Positions 16,937 to 24,651 of a stretch of DNA of 48,647 nt are shown piece by piece. Under the pieces are notes generated by a model, which was not told the DNA's origin, did not search any database, and was given only the letters and a program-made list of their open reading frames with translations. How positions within the stretch are numbered: position 1 is the first letter of the stretch; each line of letters opens with the position of its first letter. Source of the DNA: Pseudomonadota bacterium (GTDB taxonomy: Bacteria; Desulfobacterota; Desulfovibrionia; Desulfovibrionales; Desulfovibrionaceae); NCBI GenBank assembly GCA_023390395.1, contig JAEWCY010000185.1, positions 1 to 48,647 of the forward strand, written 5' to 3'. The translations under genes and the position numbers were made by a program.

Positions 16937-17215
16937 ATGAGAACGCTCCCTATCCATCAGTCTTTGCACCGACACAATCTCGTGATGGGTGCTGAACGGG
17001 AAATCGCACTATGCATCTGCCTGTTTGCCATGCTTGTCGGCGTAGGTGGCATGACCTGGATTTCAGGACTTGCGGCGGTGCTGTTTTATGGAGGGGGGCT
17101 TCTTGTCGCCAGGAGGATGGCCAAGGCTGACCCGATCATGAGCAAGGTCTGGATGCGCCATATCAAACAACAGCTCTACTACCCTGCCAAAGCCAGCATT
17201 TGGAGGAGAAACTGA
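16937..17215 (+). CDS. trbD: TrbD/VirB3-type inner-membrane protein
   Basis: The 92-residue product starts with LPIHQSLHRHNLVMGAERE, the standard TrbD opening, followed by a hydrophobic hairpin (IALCICLFAMLVGVGGM, WISGLAAVLFYGGG) and a basic C-terminal stretch with DPIMSKVW. VirB3 proteins work with VirB4 in the inner-membrane complex. It lies between trbC and trbE as in IncP, and its stop overlaps the trbE ATG. Confidence 0.88.
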   Translation: MRTLPIHQSLHRHNLVMGAEREIALCICLFAMLVGVGGMTWISGLAAVLFYGGGLLVARRMAKADPIMSKVWMRHIKQQLYYPAKASIWRRN

Positions 17216-19635
17216 TGCTCAATCTGCGCAAGTTCCGCTCCCGCGCACGTGGCGTCTCGGACCTGCTGCCCTATGCGGCCCTCATTGCCCCGGGCATCGT
17301 GCTTTGCAAAGACGGGACGTTTCTGGCGGGATTTGTCGCGCATGGACAGGACACAGCGTCCAGTACCGCCGACGAGCTGGCCTTCGTTTCCGCGCAGTTC
17401 AACAACGCGGTGAAACTCCTGGGCTCCGGCTGGATGCTGCATGTGGATGCGGTGCGCAGCATCCATCATGCCTACTCCCGGCCAGAGGACAGCCACTTTC
17501 CCGACCCCGTCTCGCAGCTCATTGATGACGAGCGCCGTGATTTTTTCAGCGGCGGCGTCTGCTATCGAACAAAGACCGTCGTCATCCTGAGCTTCAAGCC
17601 GAACTTCGGCGCTGAAAAGATGACTGCCGCCGCCAAGACCGGCGGCGGCAGCTCCACCGCTTTGGAACGCAGCCTGGAGCTTTTTCAAAACACGCTGCTG
17701 GAGTTCGAGGATGCCCTTTCGGCGGTCCTGCACCTTAAACGGCTCGCGGACTATGCCGAGGCGGACGAAAGCGGCTCCTCGGCGCTCTACAGCGAGCTGC
17801 TGTCTCATCTCCAGCTGTGCCTGACGGGCATCGAGCAGCCCGTCCAGATTCCGGATACGCCCATGTACCTGGACGCTCTTCTGGGCAGTGAGGAGCTGAT
17901 CGGCGGTTTGACGCCCCGGATCGGCGACCAGCACATCGCGGTCATCAGTATTGACGGCCTGCCCCAGGAGAGCTGGCCGGCCATGCTTTCGGTCCTGGAC
18001 GGCTTGCAGCTCCAGTATCGGTTTTCTTCCCGGTTCATCTGCCTGGATCAGTTGGACGCTCAAAAAGAGATCACATCGTACAGGAAGGGGTGGGAGCAAA
18101 ACGTTTTTCGGTTCATCGACAAATACTTCAACTTGCCCAATGCGCGCCCGAACATGGACGCGTCAAATATGGTCAATGACGCTGGCGATGCGCTCATGGA
18201 GGTCCAGGGTGGTTATGTCGGGGCCGGCTTTTTGAGCGCCTGCATTGTGCTGCTCCATGAGGACCAGGTCACCCTACAGGACTGGGCTCGCGAACTCCGT
18301 CGGGCGATCCTGACGCTTGGCTTTGGCTGCCGGATCGAAACCATCAACGCCTTGGACGCCTGGCTGGGAACGCACCCCGGCAACTGGTTCGCCAATCTCC
18401 GTAGGCCCCTCATTAACACCCTCAACCTGGCTGATCTGCTTCCCCTCTCCAGCATCTGGGCGGGCGAACGGAATTGCCCCTGTCCGTTTTATCCGGCTGA
18501 GTCTCCGGCCCTCATGGTGTGCACGACCGACGGTTCCACCCCGTTTTGGTTCAACCTGCACGTGAGAGACGTCGGGCACACGCTGATCTTCGGTCCCATC
18601 GGCGCAGGCAAATCAACGCTTCTCGCGCTGATCGCGGCACAGTTCCGCCGGTATGACCAGGCCCAGGTTTTCGCCTTTGATAAGGGCATGTCTATGTTCG
18701 CCCTCTGCGAAGCCGTGGGAGGCACCCACTACGATGTCGGCGGCAGTGACGCGCTGTCGTTTGCCCCATTGCAGCGCATAGACGATCCCGCCGAACTGGC
18801 CTGGGCCGAAGAGTGGGTGGGCACTCTCCTGGAGCTCCAGGGAACCCCGGTCACTCCTCGGGATCGCAATGAAATCCACAAGGCCATGAGCCTGCTGTGC
18901 ACCAGCCCGGTCGAGATGCGCAGCCTCACCGATTTCGTGAACCTGCTCCAGGATCAACGCCTGAAGGAGGGGCTCCAGCACTACACCCGGGCCGGAGCCA
19001 TGGGCTACCTGCTCGATGCCGAGACCGATCAGCTTGGCCTTTCGCCCTTCATGGTTTTCGAGATCGAGGATCTCATGAATCTGGGCGACAAGAACCTGAT
19101 CCCTGTGCTGCTCTACCTCTTCCACCGGATTGAGAAAGCCCTCACCGGGCAGCCAGTCCTGTTGGTCCTGGATGAGGCCTGGCTCATGCTCGGGCATCCC
19201 GTCTTCCGCGCCAAAATCCGCGAATGGCTCAAGGTCTTACGAAAGGCCAATTGCGCCGTGGTGATGGCCACGCAAAGTCTTTCCGACGCCAAAAACTCCG
19301 GGATACTGGATGTGTTGGTGGAATCCTGCCAGACAAAGGTCTTTTTGCCGAACATCACGGCACGCCAGGAAGTGCAGTCTGAATTGTACCAGCAGATGGG
19401 TCTGAACAACAAGCAGATAGAAATCATCGCTTCGGCTACGCCAAAGCGTGATTACTACGTTGTTACGCCATACGGAAGAAGACTAATACAATTAGCCTTG
19501 CAAAAAGCAGAACTCGCTTTTGTAGGTATTAGCGACAAGGAAAACATCTCAAGAATAAAAGAGCTCAAGAGAGAATACGGCGCCGATTGGCCTCAGGTAT
19601 GGGTTGCAGAGCAAAGCCAAAGACGTGCCGCATAA
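17215..19635 (+). CDS. trbE: TrbE/VirB4-type transfer ATPase
   Basis: The 806-residue ATPase energises pilus assembly and substrate transfer at the inner membrane. An N-terminal CagE/TrbE/VirB4 domain is followed by Walker A GPIGAGKST at about residue 460 and Walker B LLVLDEAWLML at about residue 650. The motif VVMATQSLSDAKNSGI follows, typical of the family. The ATG at 17215 overlaps the trbD TGA and has GGAGGAG at 17202-17208; the frame upstream is not needed. Full length. Confidence 0.95.
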   Translation: MLNLRKFRSRARGVSDLLPYAALIAPGIVLCKDGTFLAGFVAHGQDTASSTADELAFVSAQFNNAVKLLGSGWMLHVDAVRSIHHAYSRPEDSHFPDPVSQLIDDERRDFFSGGVCYRTKTVVILSFKPNFGAEKMTAAAKTGGGSSTALERSLELFQNTLLEFEDALSAVLHLKRLADYAEADESGSSALYSELLSHLQLCLTGIEQPVQIPDTPMYLDALLGSEELIGGLTPRIGDQHIAVISIDGLPQESWPAMLSVLDGLQLQYRFSSRFICLDQLDAQKEITSYRKGWEQNVFRFIDKYFNLPNARPNMDASNMVNDAGDALMEVQGGYVGAGFLSACIVLLHEDQVTLQDWARELRRAILTLGFGCRIETINALDAWLGTHPGNWFANLRRPLINTLNLADLLPLSSIWAGERNCPCPFYPAESPALMVCTTDGSTPFWFNLHVRDVGHTLIFGPIGAGKSTLLALIAAQFRRYDQAQVFAFDKGMSMFALCEAVGGTHYDVGGSDALSFAPLQRIDDPAELAWAEEWVGTLLELQGTPVTPRDRNEIHKAMSLLCTSPVEMRSLTDFVNLLQDQRLKEGLQHYTRAGAMGYLLDAETDQLGLSPFMVFEIEDLMNLGDKNLIPVLLYLFHRIEKALTGQPVLLVLDEAWLMLGHPVFRAKIREWLKVLRKANCAVVMATQSLSDAKNSGILDVLVESCQTKVFLPNITARQEVQSELYQQMGLNNKQIEIIASATPKRDYYVVTPYGRRLIQLALQKAELAFVGISDKENISRIKELKREYGADWPQVWVAEQSQRRAA

Positions 19636-19645
19636 GGAGCCTATT

Positions 19646-20464
19646 GTGAAAATTTCGTCTTTATCCAGCTCGTTTATCTGTTCTTTTTTGACGGTGTTCG
19701 TTTTTTCAAGTTCGTCAAACGCTCAGTATGTTGTGCATTGCACAAATTGTAGCGATACTTTTACACAGTCGCTTGAGCGAGTGACCAATCTTGAAAAACT
19801 GCAACAAGTATACAAGCAAGTCACAGAGGCGATCAAGCAAACTGAGCAACAAATTGAGCTTGTGCAAAAGAATATAGATCAGTTGGAAAACATGGTCAAA
19901 AACACAGTTAGTCTCCCAGATAAAATCAGGACGAAGATACTTGGGACATTTCAAAAACTGTCGTCGCTGTCGCAATCATTGAACCTGCAAAGAGGTGACG
20001 CCTCTGCGCTGAGCCAGATTTTTAGCAGCACGTATGCTGGCACAGGCACCATTCGGGACCTGGCCAAGTCCACCAGGGAGACGATGGAATCGGCTGCCGG
20101 CACTTTCGATGAGATGCGCAAAAAGTGGTCCGATGAAGTGGATCGCTCGCAGCAGGCGGCTTTTCAAGAGTCGGGAATGCAAATCCAGGACCTCGAACAA
20201 AAGGCCACTGAACTGGAGAGCCAGCTCAATGACCTTTTGACGACGCCAGACGGACAAATGAAGGCGCTTGAGGCCGGAAATCAACTTGCGTCGATGCAAC
20301 TCCAGGAAGCGCAAAAGCTTCGTTCTCTTCTCTCTATTTCTGTTCAGGCCAGCGTCCAGAAAACCATGAAGGACGAGAAGAATCAACAGATAGAAGAGGA
20401 GGCCTGGAAAGGCTCGTTGTCGACTGATAAAATAAAGAGTTTCAACTCCACCACTGATTATTAA
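19646..20464 (+). CDS. trbJ: TrbJ/VirB5-type periplasmic protein
   Basis: A 272-residue secreted protein with a signal peptide ending near SSNAQYVVH. A VHCTNCSDTF motif with a Cys pair follows, then a long coiled coil (EAIKQTEQQIELVQKNIDQ and a second one at about 165-235), as in TrbJ/VirB5 proteins that sit at the pilus tip. The start is GTG at 19646 with AAGGAG six bases before it. The trbE-trbJ adjacency (J directly after E) is the Tn4371 order rather than RP4. Confidence 0.85.
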   Translation: MKISSLSSSFICSFLTVFVFSSSSNAQYVVHCTNCSDTFTQSLERVTNLEKLQQVYKQVTEAIKQTEQQIELVQKNIDQLENMVKNTVSLPDKIRTKILGTFQKLSSLSQSLNLQRGDASALSQIFSSTYAGTGTIRDLAKSTRETMESAAGTFDEMRKKWSDEVDRSQQAAFQESGMQIQDLEQKATELESQLNDLLTTPDGQMKALEAGNQLASMQLQEAQKLRSLLSISVQASVQKTMKDEKNQQIEEEAWKGSLSTDKIKSFNSTTDY

Positions 20465-20685
20465 AAAGGAGTGCTCGCTTTAAAGTTTTTAAGCTTGTCA
20501 GTCTTGGAGAATTCTTCTTCGGCTTTCTTGCGAGCGGCCTGTTCATCAGCTTCGCGTTTAAGTTTCTCGATTTCGAGTTGAGTGCGTTCTTTGTCGAGTT
20601 TGGTTTGTTCAGATTCACAGCCATAGAGGGCGACAGAACCGAGTGCCAACATGATGACAAGGATTACCATGAGTACGCGTTTCAT
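20461..20685 (-). CDS. Antisense lipoprotein in the trbK position (possible entry exclusion)
   Basis: A 74-residue protein on the minus strand between trbJ and trbL. It has a type II signal peptide with lipobox ALYGC (Cys 23) and a charged coiled coil (KLDKERTQLEIEKLKREADE). The complement of 20692-20698 gives AGGGAGG as ribosome binding site, 8 bases from the ATG. The plus strand of this 200-bp segment has no alternative gene. RP4 encodes the entry-exclusion lipoprotein TrbK at exactly this place, but in the same direction as its neighbours; here it is inverted and its start overlaps the trbL start by 17 bases. TrbK function is inferred from position and lipoprotein type. Confidence 0.65.
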   Translation of the reverse strand: MKRVLMVILVIMLALGSVALYGCESEQTKLDKERTQLEIEKLKREADEQAARKKAEEEFSKTDKLKNFKASTPF

Positions 20686-21844
20686 TCAAATAGCCTCCCT
20701 GACGATTTTTTGTTTGCTTGTTGCCTTTGCGTCTGACGCATTAGCCCAGTCTGGAGTGTCTCCTGACACGGTAGGGAAGATAACGTCTGCATTTGTTGAG
20801 AAGTCTAACGCCTGGGGTAATGCATTACAGAAGTACGCTATTGGCGTATTCAAGCTCTGTGCAACATTAACAATAGCAATGTTTGGTGTCAAGGCTGTTC
20901 TTAACAGGCACCAACTCGGAGAAGTTCTTGGTCAGTTTGTTATGACTCTAGTGTTTTGCGGGTTTATATTTGCTGTAATTAATTACTATCAAGAATGGGC
21001 GGGGAATATAATTACTGGTTTGAGAAGTATAGCAGGAGAACTCGGGCCAAGTAATATCCAGGTGGATAAGCCCCTTGAGGTAGGGTGTAAAATAGCAACT
21101 ACAATCTATGAAAAAATTAAAATTATGGACCCCATCAAGTCCCTCGGTTTTATAATTGCTGCCCTAGTTGTAATGATCGCCTTTGCTCTTATGACCGCTC
21201 AAATAGTTCTGATAAAGTGCGAGGCCGCAATTGTAATGAATGCAGCCATGATTTTGCTTGGTCTAGGTGGAGCGAGCTTCCTTAAAGAATACGCAATAAA
21301 TGTCATGCGATATGTTCTTTCGGTGGCGTTTAAGCTTTTTGTTATGCAGTTGGTCCTTGGGATCGGTATGCAATTCATTCAAGATATGTCCGTAGCTGAA
21401 GCAAAGTTTGAGGATATTATTGTCATTATTGGCGTATCAGTTGTGCTGTTTGCTTTGGTGAAAAGCCTACCCGACGCCATTGCCGGTGTCATTAATGGTT
21501 CCAACGTGAGTAGCGGGTCAGCCCTAAGCCAAGCTGGAGCGGCATTAGCCGGCGGCGCGGCTGCCGCTGTGGGCGGAGCCATTGGCGGAGCTGCTGGTAC
21601 GTGGGGAGCGAGCCAGGCGGTGAAAAAAGCTGCGCAAACCGCCGGCATGTCGGGAGCCTCGGGCGCATTCGGTAAAGCTGGCGCGTTCAAAGATGCTCTC
21701 TGGGGGTCGCATATGGACGCCCGTTTCGACCGGAGGCGCGCGGGGCACTTCACTTCCATGAACGCCAACGCAGGCAGGCGACTCAAGGAAATGAAGATGA
21801 ACAAGATGAGCAGTGACCCCAGTAAAGATAAAGGGGAAGAATGA
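20669..21844 (+). CDS. trbL: TrbL/VirB6-type polytopic membrane protein
   Basis: A 391-residue inner-membrane channel component. It has a cleavable signal peptide ending near DALAQ (residue 26), six or so membrane helices between about residues 55 and 275 and a Gly/Ala-rich C-terminal region (GAALAGGAAAAVGGAIGGAAG) with a basic tail, as in TrbL. Composition changes inside the gene: the membrane part is AT-rich and the Gly/Ala part GC-rich, with the switch near 21515. The start at 20669 follows AAGGA and overlaps the antisense lipoprotein. Confidence 0.9.
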   Translation: MSTRFIQIASLTIFCLLVAFASDALAQSGVSPDTVGKITSAFVEKSNAWGNALQKYAIGVFKLCATLTIAMFGVKAVLNRHQLGEVLGQFVMTLVFCGFIFAVINYYQEWAGNIITGLRSIAGELGPSNIQVDKPLEVGCKIATTIYEKIKIMDPIKSLGFIIAALVVMIAFALMTAQIVLIKCEAAIVMNAAMILLGLGGASFLKEYAINVMRYVLSVAFKLFVMQLVLGIGMQFIQDMSVAEAKFEDIIVIIGVSVVLFALVKSLPDAIAGVINGSNVSSGSALSQAGAALAGGAAAAVGGAIGGAAGTWGASQAVKKAAQTAGMSGASGAFGKAGAFKDALWGSHMDARFDRRRAGHFTSMNANAGRRLKEMKMNKMSSDPSKDKGEE

Positions 21845-22281
21845 TGATAAAAGCTGAAAACTATCACCTGTATGAAATAGACCGTGGTCATTTGGTGTCA
21901 TGTTCTTTTTGCTGTGCAAAAAGAACAGAGAACTATCTTGGTTGTACGCGAACAAAATTGCCAGGAAAGTTAACATGCCGTTTGCATTCATTTCTTGAAA
22001 AAAAGGCTCAAGAGGAATTGGCCATAATAGCGATTGAAGTAATTGAAAAGTATGTCACGTTGTCAGGTTTCGAGTCACTGTATTGTGGCGTGCATTTTAA
22101 GAGATCATTTATGAGTCAATTAACTAAAACAAAAATCTCTTTTCAAAGGTATCATAGGTTGATGCTTCACGTTGAAAGTATTGGCCGGCAATTTGTCAGC
22201 AGAGATGAAGACGCAAAGAGGACTGCTGCCAGTGTTGGCCCCGACACCGGCAGCTCCAATAATGAGGGAGACGACGCATGA
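21841..22281 (+). CDS. Cys-rich hypothetical protein, AT-rich
   Basis: A 146-residue protein I do not recognise. The N-terminal 50 residues hold a Cys/His cluster (SCSFCCAKR, YLGCTRT, LTCRLH) that could bind zinc; the rest is predicted helical and the tail is polar. Its ATG overlaps the trbL TGA (ATGA), so it is the last gene of this transcription segment. It ends 8 bases before the convergent antitoxin gene, where the reversed toxin-antitoxin pair begins. Confidence 0.5.
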   Translation: MMIKAENYHLYEIDRGHLVSCSFCCAKRTENYLGCTRTKLPGKLTCRLHSFLEKKAQEELAIIAIEVIEKYVTLSGFESLYCGVHFKRSFMSQLTKTKISFQRYHRLMLHVESIGRQFVSRDEDAKRTAASVGPDTGSSNNEGDDA

Positions 22282-22288
22282 GCCTGCG

Positions 22289-22624
22289 TCAGTCCTCAAG
22301 TTGCTCCACCTTGACCCCCAAGGCCGCCGCGATCTTGGCCAGGGTGGCCCGGCGGGGTTTAGCGCCAAAGGCCTCCATTTGGGCAAAGGATGCCCGCGTG
22401 ACGCCAATTTTGGCCGCCATCTGTTCTTGCGTCATGCCCAGGTGTTCACGCCATGCCCGGACCAGGCTCTTCTCCTCCATCAGCGCGATCTCCGCGACTT
22501 CCACGGGGATGTTGGCGCGCTTTTCCTTCTGGCCAGTCAGCTCCTGGTACTCCTCGTACGGCACAATGACGAACAGGGGTTGTCCGCCGTGCTCGATCAC
22601 CTGGTGCTTAGTAGGTGTGCTCAT
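22289..22624 (-). CDS. XRE-type antitoxin with an N-terminal RelB/Phd-like segment
   Basis: A 111-residue protein with two parts. Residues 1-45 (HQVIEHGGQPLFVIVPYEEYQEL) resemble Phd/RelB antitoxin starts, and residues 56-105 are a Cro/C1 helix-turn-helix (RAWREHLGMTQEQMAAKIGV, FAQMEAFG, LAKIAAALGV). It overlaps the toxin gene by 17 bases and lies after it, the toxin-first order seen in HigBA-type pairs. It would neutralise the toxin and repress their shared promoter. Confidence 0.88.
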   Translation of the reverse strand: MSTPTKHQVIEHGGQPLFVIVPYEEYQELTGQKEKRANIPVEVAEIALMEEKSLVRAWREHLGMTQEQMAAKIGVTRASFAQMEAFGAKPRRATLAKIAAALGVKVEQLED

Positions 22625-22853
22625 TGCGTCGCTTGACCTCCGTAATCTCGATGTAGTTGCCGTCCACGGTGAAAAAGGCCCGGTAATCGCCGATTCTCAG
22701 CCGGTAGCCGTCAAGCTGCGTGAGGTGCTTCACGTTACGGCAGTTCGGCCAGTGCGCGAGTTCCTTGAAGGCTTTCAGGATGGCGGCTCGGTCGGACTTG
22801 GGGAAGTTCCGCATTTGCTTGAAGGCCTTTGGGGTGATTTCGACCGTGTTCAT
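22608..22853 (-). CDS. RelE/ParE-family toxin
   Basis: An 81-residue protein with the RelE/ParE fold signature: ITPKAFKQMRNFPKSDRAAI (two helices), GYRLRIGDYRAFFTVDG (strands with conserved Arg) and a basic end, VKRRNEHTY. RelE members cut mRNA on the ribosome while ParE members poison gyrase; which applies is not settled by sequence alone. It is the first gene of the antisense pair and is transcribed from the promoter at 22860-22888. Confidence 0.88.
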   Translation of the reverse strand: MNTVEITPKAFKQMRNFPKSDRAAILKAFKELAHWPNCRNVKHLTQLDGYRLRIGDYRAFFTVDGNYIEITEVKRRNEHTY

Positions 22854-22859
22854 AAGCCA

Positions 22860-22900
22860 AATGTAAACAAAGGATGGTTTAATGTCAAGTAAAAACCATC
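22860..22900 (-). promoter_or_regulatory. Promoter and palindromic operator of the toxin-antitoxin pair
   Basis: On the minus strand TTGACA (complement of 22883-22888) and TACATT (complement of 22860-22865) are separated by 17 bases, a near-consensus sigma-70 promoter just upstream of the toxin start. An 8-bp inverted repeat, GATGGTTT (22873-22880) and AAACCATC (22893-22900), straddles the -35 box and is the likely binding site of the helix-turn-helix antitoxin. Confidence 0.75.
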
Positions 22901-22981
22901 AATATTTTGCAAGACGAGATGGCTTTCAGATGAAAGAGTGAAAGCAAGAAAACACGAAAAACCGCAAGGGAGAATAGCCGA

Positions 22982-23701
22982 ATGCAGCATAAACCGAAAT
23001 CCAGAAGCGATGCCCCCAGTAGGGGCGTCAGTGCTGGAGAACCTTATGTTTCCGGGCGCGAAGAGTGGCTTGAGCGCTACGGTAGCTACATCCAGCGGGC
23101 TCGCCAATGGCGCATGACTGCTTTCGGTTGCCTTGTTGTCGCGGCCGTGGCCGTCGCCGGCAATGTCATCCAGGCCAGCCAACACAAAGTGGTCCCCTAC
23201 ATCGTCGAGGTCGACAAGTTGGGCCGAATCGCGGCCGTGGAACGTGCCTCGGACGCATCGGTCACCCCGACACGAGTGATCCAGGCAACGCTATCCGACT
23301 TTGTCATCAACTGGCGCAGCGTGACCGCTGATCTCGATTTGCAAAAAAGAATGCTTGAACGCCTCTCTTTCGTAGCTACTGGAGCTGCGAAAGGACAAAT
23401 GCGGCAATGGTACGAAACAAACAATCCTTATGAGCGTGCCAAGGATAAGTTGGTTCAAGTCTATATCAAAAGCGTTCCTTCTCAAGTGAGTACGGATTCA
23501 TGGCGCGTTGAATGGGATGAAATAACACGAAATCATTCTGGTGTACAAATTGCGAGTGAAACATACCAAGCGACCTTGACTATACAAATACAGCCGCCTT
23601 CGTCTGATGCCCAAATTATTCGTAACCCTGGCGGCGTCTACGTGACGGCCATGTCCAGCTCCACAGTCATGGAGCCTGCCCCTTCAACCTCCAGGAAGTA
23701 G
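22982..23701 (+). CDS. trbF: TrbF/VirB8-type inner-membrane protein
   Basis: A 239-residue bitopic protein: a basic cytoplasmic start, a membrane helix at about residues 43-62 (MTAFGCLVVAAVAVAGNVI), then the VirB8/NTF2-like periplasmic domain with VPYIVEVDKLGRIAAV and the C-terminal NPGGVYVTAMS motif that marks TrbF. The ATG at 22982 has AAGGGAGAA nine bases upstream. The divergent toxin-antitoxin promoter region lies directly before it, so the second half of the trb operon may have its own promoter here. Confidence 0.92.
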   Translation: MQHKPKSRSDAPSRGVSAGEPYVSGREEWLERYGSYIQRARQWRMTAFGCLVVAAVAVAGNVIQASQHKVVPYIVEVDKLGRIAAVERASDASVTPTRVIQATLSDFVINWRSVTADLDLQKRMLERLSFVATGAAKGQMRQWYETNNPYERAKDKLVQVYIKSVPSQVSTDSWRVEWDEITRNHSGVQIASETYQATLTIQIQPPSSDAQIIRNPGGVYVTAMSSSTVMEPAPSTSRK

Positions 23702-23710
23702 GATGCTGCA

Positions 23711-24643
23711 ATGAGAAAAATGATGTACACGGTGCTGATTTTCACCGTGCTCCTCGGCTCGCAGGCCAGCGCTGAGGAAAAACCCAAGGGATGGATTCCT
23801 GAAGACTACAAAATGGAGGGGATGGGCACAAAAGGCGAGAAGAGTTCGAAACCAAATATTTCCTTGCCTCCTTTGGAGTATGTCAGTCCCAATATCCCTC
23901 TGAGCCCTAGGGACCGGAAGGCCGTCCAATTGGCCAAGGACTGGGAAGGTGCGGCCCCGGCTCCGATACAGGCTAATGGGAAGGTCATGTACACCTTTGG
24001 CGCATCCTCGCCCACGGTGATCGGCGCACCGCTCCAGATTTGTGATGTGGAACTCCAGCCGGGTGAGTCCGTCAATGAAGTGATCGTTGGCGACTCAGCT
24101 CGCTGGATGCTGGAGATCGCCAAATCCGGCAACACGGCGCACATCCTCATCAAGCCCGTGGACGCAGGACTCTCCACCAGCGCGGTGATCACCACGGATC
24201 GTCGCGCCTATCACCTCACTTTAAAAAGCCAGCAAACAGGGCATACCCCGCAGGTAGCCTTTCTCTACCCCGGCGACAGCACCGCCCGACTTCGCGAAAA
24301 GGAGGCCCAGAACGCCAAGGAAAAGGAATTCAAAACGGCTGAGGTTGATGGACAGACCAAGGACTTGAGTCAATTGAACTTTGGCTACGACATCAGCGGC
24401 GATGCCCCATGGAAACCGCTGCAAGTGTTCGACGACGGCCGCCAGATGTTCATCAAGCTGCCACCAGGCGTCCAATCCGGTGACGCTCCGGTGGTCCTTG
24501 TCCGCAACGGCGGTCAGGACACCCTGGCCAACTTCCGAATGAAGAACCTGACTCTGCTGGTGGACGGGGTATTTCCCGAGGCGAAGCTCATTTCCGGAGT
24601 GGGCAGCAAACAGCAGCGCATCACCATCCGCAAGGCGAAGTGA
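23711..24643 (+). CDS. trbG: TrbG/VirB9-type outer-membrane core protein
   Basis: A 310-residue secreted protein with a signal peptide ending near SQASAEE. The VirB9 pattern is present: AVQLAKDWEG, VMYTFGASSPTVIGAPLQICDVEL (N-terminal domain), then TDRRAYHLTL and the C-terminal FDDGRQMFIKLP. In the core complex VirB9 binds VirB10 (TrbI) and a small lipoprotein. Here the downstream lipoprotein is the TrbH-like fusion at 24652. Confidence 0.92.
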   Translation: MRKMMYTVLIFTVLLGSQASAEEKPKGWIPEDYKMEGMGTKGEKSSKPNISLPPLEYVSPNIPLSPRDRKAVQLAKDWEGAAPAPIQANGKVMYTFGASSPTVIGAPLQICDVELQPGESVNEVIVGDSARWMLEIAKSGNTAHILIKPVDAGLSTSAVITTDRRAYHLTLKSQQTGHTPQVAFLYPGDSTARLREKEAQNAKEKEFKTAEVDGQTKDLSQLNFGYDISGDAPWKPLQVFDDGRQMFIKLPPGVQSGDAPVVLVRNGGQDTLANFRMKNLTLLVDGVFPEAKLISGVGSKQQRITIRKAK

Positions 24644-24651
24644 GGTTGGCG

